Below the pieces are notes generated by a model. It ran no database searches. It was not told the DNA's origin and saw only the letters and a list, made by a program, of their open reading frames with translations. Positions 42,293 through 46,141 of a stretch of 46,141 nucleotides of DNA are shown in pieces. The position numbers were made by a program, and so were the translations under genes. The stretch covers positions 1 to 46,141 of the IMG/VR virus record IMGVR_UViG_3300025168_013811; one strand, written 5' to 3'. The DNA is from a virus. Every line of letters begins with the position of its first letter. Positions within the stretch are counted from its first letter, which is position 1.

Positions 42293-42924
42293 TGATAAAA
42301 TTAAAAAACATATTAGAGGGCACAAGGTGTTGGAAGGGGTATGAAAAGAAAGGTACTAAAAAACTTTTTGGAAAGACAGTTCCTAATTGTGTTAAACGAG
42401 AAAATGTAGCTCCCAATCATGATGGTAAGGCAGCACCATTCGGTTCTGGTTATGATGAACTTGAAGAAGATTTACGTAATTGGGTTAAACAAAAATGGGT
42501 AGATATATCTAGAAAGAAGAAAGGAGGAGGACATCCAGCATGTGGAGCATCCGCAGGAAAGAAATCAAGAGCAGGTGGTAAGAGAGCTTATCCTAAATGT
42601 GTTCCAGCAAGTAAAGCGGCTGGCATGAGTAAAAAGGCTAAATCATCAGCTACAAGAAGAAAGAGGGCTGTATACAAAGGTAAGAAAGGTAAGCCACCTA
42701 AAAAGGCAAAAAATGTTTCTACAAAGGCAGAAGCAATTTTAAAAGAAAGATTGATAGAATATTTAACACAATTATCAGAAAAGGCAAAAAGAGATAAATG
42801 TTATTATAAAGTAAAGGCTAGATACGACGTATGGCCATCAGCATATGGTTCATTATCATTATCAAAATGTAGAAAGGTTGGCGCAGCAAATTGGGGTAAC
42901 AAATCTAAAAAAGGGAAGAAATAA
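42289..42924 (+). CDS. Highly basic Cys-module protein with capsid-targeting N-terminus
   Basis: 211 residues, very Lys/Arg rich (DNA-binding in appearance). It starts MMIKLKNILE-G, a capsid-targeting-like peptide. Three short modules each hold one Cys pair: RCWKGYEKKG...VPNCVK, a GGGHPACGAS...YPKCVPA stretch and KCYYKVKARYDVW...KCRKVG. Similar modules turn up repeatedly in small proteins of marine phages; some are listed as domains of unknown function. It could condense the genome in the capsid or be an injected DNA-binding protein. Overlaps the gene before by 4 bases and the next by 1. Confidence 0.65.
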   Translation: MMIKLKNILEGTRCWKGYEKKGTKKLFGKTVPNCVKRENVAPNHDGKAAPFGSGYDELEEDLRNWVKQKWVDISRKKKGGGHPACGASAGKKSRAGGKRAYPKCVPASKAAGMSKKAKSSATRRKRAVYKGKKGKPPKKAKNVSTKAEAILKERLIEYLTQLSEKAKRDKCYYKVKARYDVWPSAYGSLSLSKCRKVGAANWGNKSKKGKK

Positions 42925-43280
42925 TGGATAAAGTTATTTATAGATCAAAAAAATTAGGATTAGAAATAATAGAACATATAAAGCCATTGATGTTTCAAGA
43001 AGCAGAATACCAAGGAAAGAAAGTTAAACTTGGTAAAGTTAAACGTGGTGGCTCTAGGAAATTTTATGTATATGTGAAAAATCCAAAGACTGATAATGTT
43101 AAAAAGGTTTCATTCGGAGATAATACAGGTCTTAGTATTAAGACAAAAGACCCTAAACGAAGAAAATCTTTCAAAGCAAGACACAAATGTGATCAAAAGA
43201 AAGATAGAACCAAAGCCGGATATTGGTCATGTAGAATGTGGGCTGGTCCAGATTCTGTAAAAAATATGTTGAAGAAGTAA
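42924..43280 (+). CDS. Small basic Cys-pair protein, possible capsid-internal protein
   Basis: 118 residues, basic. C-terminal module RHKCDQKKDRTKAGYWSCRMW is a Cys-pair element seen in many marine phage proteins. The N-terminal 28 residues end in LMFQE-A, a weaker candidate protease site. A YxxKKVKLGKVKRGGSRKFYVYVK stretch suggests a small beta-barrel (residues about 28-55). It belongs to the same run as the capsid-targeted proteins, so packaging is plausible but not as well supported. Confidence 0.58.
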   Translation: MDKVIYRSKKLGLEIIEHIKPLMFQEAEYQGKKVKLGKVKRGGSRKFYVYVKNPKTDNVKKVSFGDNTGLSIKTKDPKRRKSFKARHKCDQKKDRTKAGYWSCRMWAGPDSVKNMLKK

Positions 43281-43281
43281 T

Positions 43282-43770
43282 ATGAAAAAATTAAAGCAAT
43301 TTGCAAAAGAAATAAAGGAATCTATTATAACAGAAGGAGTACTTTCTGATTGGGGAGATAATAATACTCCAGCAGCTCTTAAGAAAGAAAAGGAAATTAA
43401 AAATAAAAAGGTTAAGCCTGAAGATGCAATAACTGATTTAGATTTGAATACTTTAAATAGAAATCAAACTGTTAAAGAATATCGTTACGGACCATTGAAT
43501 CCAGATGATGAAAAAGGATCTGCTAAATTTTGGGAAGATAAAGCAGATATGTGGGATACAACAGTAGATCATGCAAAGACGTCTAGATGTAGCAATTGTG
43601 GAGCATTTGATCAAAAAAAATCGACGTTAGGAAAAATAGAAAAGGCAATAGGAGAAGAAGGTAAAACAATAGTAAAAAATGCCAATGTAGGATTTTGTGA
43701 ATTCTTCTGGTTTAAATGCGCCGGAGCAAGAGTATGTGATGGCTGGATAGGAGGAGGACCAATAAAATGA
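43282..43770 (+). CDS. Cys-rich protein with extended capsid-targeting-like N-terminus
   Basis: 162 residues. It starts MKKLKQFAKE and has a second [LI]-x-E site, SIITE-G at residues 14-19, so the removable peptide may be 18 residues here. After a charged linker there is RCSNCGAFDQ, then GFCEFFWFKCAGARVCDGW: five Cys that could bind zinc. Similar Cys/Trp-rich ends occur in marine phage virion-region proteins. Function unknown. Confidence 0.6.
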   Translation: MKKLKQFAKEIKESIITEGVLSDWGDNNTPAALKKEKEIKNKKVKPEDAITDLDLNTLNRNQTVKEYRYGPLNPDDEKGSAKFWEDKADMWDTTVDHAKTSRCSNCGAFDQKKSTLGKIEKAIGEEGKTIVKNANVGFCEFFWFKCAGARVCDGWIGGGPIK

Positions 43771-44066
43771 AAAAATTAAAAGATATATTGAATGAGGTAT
43801 TACCTAAATTCAAATCACCACTAGAAGCATATAAATGGATAATGGACAAAAGAAATGAAGCCATGGATATTGAACAAGAGATGATGGATACAAATGCAGA
43901 AATACAACAACTGTATAGTGAAATGGAACAAGAAGCAGAAGCAGGTGGTGGACCAATTGCAAATCGCTATGGTAGAGAAATAGAATCACTTGAAAATAAA
44001 CATAGAATCTTAAGAGATCAGTTTGCTGAAATAATGGCTGAGATAGATGAATATGACCAAATGTAA
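43767..44066 (+). CDS. Coiled-coil protein with capsid-targeting N-terminus
   Basis: 99 residues. MKKLKDILNE-V is a near-perfect capsid-targeting-like peptide (Glu at residue 10). The rest is a long heptad-rich helix pair (about 32-99) with a Gly-rich turn (AGGGPIANRYGREIE). It resembles small internal or core proteins of T4-like capsids. Overlaps the preceding gene by 4 bases. Confidence 0.62.
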   Translation: MKKLKDILNEVLPKFKSPLEAYKWIMDKRNEAMDIEQEMMDTNAEIQQLYSEMEQEAEAGGGPIANRYGREIESLENKHRILRDQFAEIMAEIDEYDQM

Positions 44067-44086
44067 ATTATAAAGGAAGAATAGAT

Positions 44087-44326
44087 ATGGCAAAATTAAG
44101 AGTAAGTTTAGATACAAATGATGTAAAAACAATGTATAGAGTACTTGATGATTACATCAAAACAGCAGCATCAGCTAAAAATAAAGATACATTAACAGGA
44201 TTATATGATATGTTCGAATCTGGGGATATGGCTGACGAAATTTCGGATATGCTACAAATGATGGAATCAAAAACAAGTACTAAACCACTACTAAAAGAAT
44301 TCAAACGAATAGGTGGAACAAAGTAA
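44087..44326 (+). CDS. Small helical protein in the capsid cluster
   Basis: 79 residues, starts MAKLRVSLDTNDVKTMYRVLDDY. Mostly helical, acidic. It has no N-terminal capsid-targeting peptide, but a C-terminal LLKEF that resembles the site and may be chance. A good AAGGAAG ribosome site is present. The stop overlaps the superoxide dismutase ATG, so the two are translationally coupled. Confidence 0.6.
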   Translation: MAKLRVSLDTNDVKTMYRVLDDYIKTAASAKNKDTLTGLYDMFESGDMADEISDMLQMMESKTSTKPLLKEFKRIGGTK

Positions 44327-44994
44327 TGATTAGATTAAAAAACATATTAACAGAAGCAGTTCAACAAAAGTTTGAACAAGTAAAACTTAAATTCAAGTTT
44401 AAAGATTATGCACCTGCATTTGATGAGGAAACAATGAAGACTCATTACGGGAAACATTATCAAGCATATGTTGATAAGTTGAATGAAGCTATCAAAGAAG
44501 AAAATATTCCAGTAGTGATGGGAGAAGGAATGTCTGGAATAAGAACAATATTAAATTCAGTTTCAAAATATTCAGATAAGTTAAGAAACAATGGTGGAGG
44601 ATTTTATAATCATACATTATTTTTCAATAATTTAAATCCAGATGAAAAGGGAAAGTTATATGACGGACCATTAGAGGAAGCCATTAAAGAACAATATGAT
44701 AGTATTGATAAATTCAAAGCAGAATTTAAAGAAAAGGCGTTAGGCCATTTTGGCTCAGGATGGTGTTGGTTAATGAATCATAACGGTCAATTAAAAATTG
44801 CTACAACATCTAACCAAGACAATCCACTTATGGACATAGTACATGAGCCTGGCGATATAATTATTGCTTTAGATTTATGGGAACATTCATATTATTTAAA
44901 ATATAAAAATGACCGCGGCAAGTATATAGACGCATTTTATAAATTGTTATGTTGGAAAACGGCTAACAAGAGATTCACAAAAGAACAATATTAA
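44326..44994 (+). CDS. Mn-type superoxide dismutase with capsid-targeting N-terminus
   Basis: 222 residues. The first ten residues, MIRLKNILTE then Ala, match the T4 capsid-targeting sequence in length and cleavage end. The rest is a complete Fe/Mn superoxide dismutase: THYGKHYQAYVDKLN, GGFYNHTLFFNNL, FGSGWCWLM and LDLWEHSYYLKYKN. The metal ligands are His40, His96, Asp183 and His187, all present. GG at 91-92 and SNQD with Gln164 are the Mn-type marks. It converts superoxide to peroxide and oxygen. Predicted to be packed inside the capsid and delivered to the next host or to protect DNA, which is inference. Confidence 0.93.
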   Translation: MIRLKNILTEAVQQKFEQVKLKFKFKDYAPAFDEETMKTHYGKHYQAYVDKLNEAIKEENIPVVMGEGMSGIRTILNSVSKYSDKLRNNGGGFYNHTLFFNNLNPDEKGKLYDGPLEEAIKEQYDSIDKFKAEFKEKALGHFGSGWCWLMNHNGQLKIATTSNQDNPLMDIVHEPGDIIIALDLWEHSYYLKYKNDRGKYIDAFYKLLCWKTANKRFTKEQY

Positions 44995-45009
44995 AAAAGG
45001 AGACCAGTA

Positions 45010-45303
45010 ATGGCACAAAAAAAAGGAACACGAGTAAAAAAGGCAGTTAAAAAGATTTTAGATAAAACAACTGTTGATGAAAAAGTAATTGGACATATAG
45101 ATGATAATAAAAGTCTATATAATAAAATTTTATGTTACACAAAATGTTATGGCGGATATTTATTAGCAGTAGGCGCCGGTTGTTATTTTGGTAGCAATAT
45201 TTGGATAGGACTAGGATTACTAGTTACTGCCGGAGTATGGGGCTGGTGGTCCACATGTGGTTGTAAATTATGCAAGGGCGGTGATGGCTCTTGTTGTAAA
45301 TAA
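45010..45303 (+). CDS. Cys-rich membrane protein
   Basis: 97 residues with a strong AAAAGGAG ribosome site. Basic N-terminus (residues 1-18), then two hydrophobic stretches (about 48-65 and 66-82) with Cys at KCYGGYLLAVGAGC, then a Cys-rich tail STCGCKLCKGGDGSCCK (five Cys). May bind a metal or form disulphides at the membrane. No family recognised, although small Cys-rich membrane proteins occur in several marine phages. Confidence 0.6.
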   Translation: MAQKKGTRVKKAVKKILDKTTVDEKVIGHIDDNKSLYNKILCYTKCYGGYLLAVGAGCYFGSNIWIGLGLLVTAGVWGWWSTCGCKLCKGGDGSCCK

Positions 45304-45311
45304 GAAGTAAT

Positions 45312-45710
45312 ATGGAAAAATATATTTACAGAGCAAAATTAGATAGAGTTGTAGACGGTGACACCATCGATGCAATGATAGATTTAGGATTCAACACTTG
45401 GGTAAAAAGACGTATTAGATATATGGGACTTGATACCTGGGAAAGTAGGACAAGAGATCTTGATGAAAAGAAAAAAGGTTTAGCAGCAAAGGCTAGAAAT
45501 AAAGAACTACTTGAAAAGGTAAGTTCAAAATCTGGATTCTTTAGAATAAAATCTCATGGTACTGGAAAGTATGGTAGAGTATTAGGAGAAATATTTATAC
45601 AAGATGTTGAAGGTAAACAATATAATATTAATGAAACTCTTAAAGCAGAAGGACATGCTTATGAGTATCATGGAGGAAAAAAGAAAGTATTTACAAAAAA
45701 AGGAGAGTAG
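45312..45710 (+). CDS. Staphylococcal-nuclease-like (thermonuclease) protein
   Basis: 132 residues, OB-fold nuclease. VVDGDTIDAMIDLG holds Asp17 (calcium ligand), RYMGLDTWES holds Arg36, Asp41, Thr42 and Glu44, and KYGRVLGEI holds Arg89; these match the SNase catalytic set (Arg35, Asp40, Glu43, Arg87). Non-specific cleavage of DNA or RNA is expected. No signal peptide is seen, so it works inside the infected cell or virion. It starts 9 bases after the previous stop. Confidence 0.92.
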   Translation: MEKYIYRAKLDRVVDGDTIDAMIDLGFNTWVKRRIRYMGLDTWESRTRDLDEKKKGLAAKARNKELLEKVSSKSGFFRIKSHGTGKYGRVLGEIFIQDVEGKQYNINETLKAEGHAYEYHGGKKKVFTKKGE

Positions 45711-45712
45711 TT

Positions 45713-45862
45713 ATGAACTGGATAAACAGTTGGAAGGAAGGTAATAAAAAGAATATTATCAACTTCACATTACGATTTGGAGTATTAACATTATTTGAAC
45801 TAGTCTGGAATCCAGGCGTAAAATTTAGATTTATATTATTAAATTGCGGGATTGAGTTATGA
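45713..45862 (+). CDS. 49-residue hypothetical protein
   Basis: Starts at the ATG at 45713, behind AGGAGAG, and stops at TGA 45860-45862, overlapping the next ATG. A hydrophobic middle (RFGVLTLFELVWNPGV) suggests a short membrane-associated helix. The good ribosome site and the tight ATGA overlap make it a probable real gene. No homologue is recognised. Confidence 0.55.
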   Translation: MNWINSWKEGNKKNIINFTLRFGVLTLFELVWNPGVKFRFILLNCGIEL

Positions 45863-46141
45863 AAAAATTTCTATTAATTTTATTATTGCCATTTTTGGCA
45901 TTTGCACAATATCAGGATTCAATTGTTGAACCACCACCACCAGTCAATTCAATTGGTTGTACAGATGTAGAGGCATGTAACTTAAGTGTTGGTGCATTTA
46001 TAGATGATGGAAGCTGTCTTTATAATCCATTTATAAATGCGGCTATTCTTTTTGATGGCTTTAGTAAACAAATAGAAGGAACAACATTTACACATTCATA
46101 TGGTACACAAGCACAATCAGAAGGTATTTGGATAAGTGATG
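45859..46141 (+). CDS. Secreted DDGSC-repeat protein, cut by the right edge
   Basis: 94 residues visible from the ATG at 45859, running off the window. Signal peptide MKKFLLILLLPFLAFA with a likely signal peptidase I site before Gln17, a PPPP linker, then GCTDVEACNLSVGAFIDDGSC (residues 34-54), the calcium-binding-like repeat usual in marine Flavobacteriia surface proteins. The part after this (SKQIEGTTFTHSYGT) looks like a beta-rich domain. It indicates a Bacteroidetes host and an exported or virion-bound protein. Its late end is not seen. Confidence 0.75.
   Translation, partial: MKKFLLILLLPFLAFAQYQDSIVEPPPPVNSIGCTDVEACNLSVGAFIDDGSCLYNPFINAAILFDGFSKQIEGTTFTHSYGTQAQSEGIWISD

Noticed and set aside
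44087-44326. C-terminal LLKE-F as another capsid-targeting site
   Set aside because: The known signal is N-terminal; a single [LI]-x-E match near the end is expected by chance.
1-46141. tRNA genes, insertion sequences, integrase or attachment sites
   Set aside because: Gaps between genes are all shorter than about 110 bases and show no cloverleaf, transposase or inverted terminal repeats; no stretch over 300 bases lacks a gene.

Overview
This window looks like part of a T4-like myovirus genome (roughly 30% GC by eye). Every convincing gene is on the + strand, packed with 1-14 base overlaps and almost no intergenic DNA. A family-B DNA polymerase (gp43 type), a sliding clamp (gp45), clamp-loader large and small subunits (gp44, gp62), a dUTPase and a collagen-like/tail-fibre pair make the T4-like assignment firm. 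The host is probably a marine Bacteroidete. The gene running off the right edge has a signal peptide followed by the 'GCTDxxACN...DDGSC' repeat typical of Flavobacteriia surface proteins, and one promoter class fits Bacteroidetes geometry (about N19 before a TAnnTTT box).

Layout. (1) 1-11194: end of a purine phosphoribosyltransferase, DNA polymerase, a lone GT-B glycosyltransferase overlapping a TGT/DpdA-like transglycosylase, sliding clamp, dUTPase, clamp loader, a DUF1599-like protein, a RecB/Cas4-like Fe-S nuclease, a SLOG protein and small unknowns. (2) 11239-35782: a block of 25 genes (24.5 kb, over half the window) for nucleotide-sugar synthesis and glycan assembly. It holds about a dozen glycosyltransferases, four sugar-nucleotide SDR enzymes plus a CapF-like reductase, a ColD-like PLP 3-dehydratase, two nucleotide-sugar dehydrogenases, a PIG-L deacetylase, a NodU/TobZ carbamoyltransferase, methyltransferases and an NAD synthetase. 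None has a membrane segment, and no flippase or polymerase is present. (3) 35779-40756: a small unknown, a putative YkuD-like peptidoglycan enzyme, a zinc-binding protein, a short structural protein, a collagen-like protein, a 742-residue repetitive tail fibre and a four-helix membrane protein. (4) 40803-44994: a run of small proteins of which at least five start with the same peptide, M-x-[KR]-L-K-[ND]-[IL]-[LI]-x-E-[AVG]. This matches in length and end the T4 capsid-targeting sequence (MKTYQEFIAE-A) that the prohead protease cuts. One is a complete Mn-type superoxide dismutase and another has a ParB-like DGHHRW motif. (5) 45010-46141: a Cys-rich membrane protein, a staphylococcal-nuclease-like enzyme, a 49-residue ORF and the secreted DDGSC protein.

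Regulation. Two promoter-like motifs recur. Class A is TTAGG-N5-TG-N11-TTATATTTA, before the genes at 161, 3248, 9210, 23070 and (without TTAGG) 40412. In four of the five the box ends only 4-6 bases before the ATG, which predicts nearly leaderless mRNAs. Class B is CATATTTATAWWAAA, before 11239, 36081, 37009, 38128 and 40803, with a normal leader and often a Shine-Dalgarno. Class B precedes structural and capsid genes and also the glycan block, suggesting late expression of both.

Working picture. The phage replicates with a T4-like replisome. Late in infection it makes a soluble glycan or glycan-decorated product, perhaps on the virion or DNA, together with tail fibres and a set of capsid-loaded proteins, including an antioxidant enzyme, that could enter the next host with the genome. 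The capsid-loaded set is the strongest candidate for a new system here.
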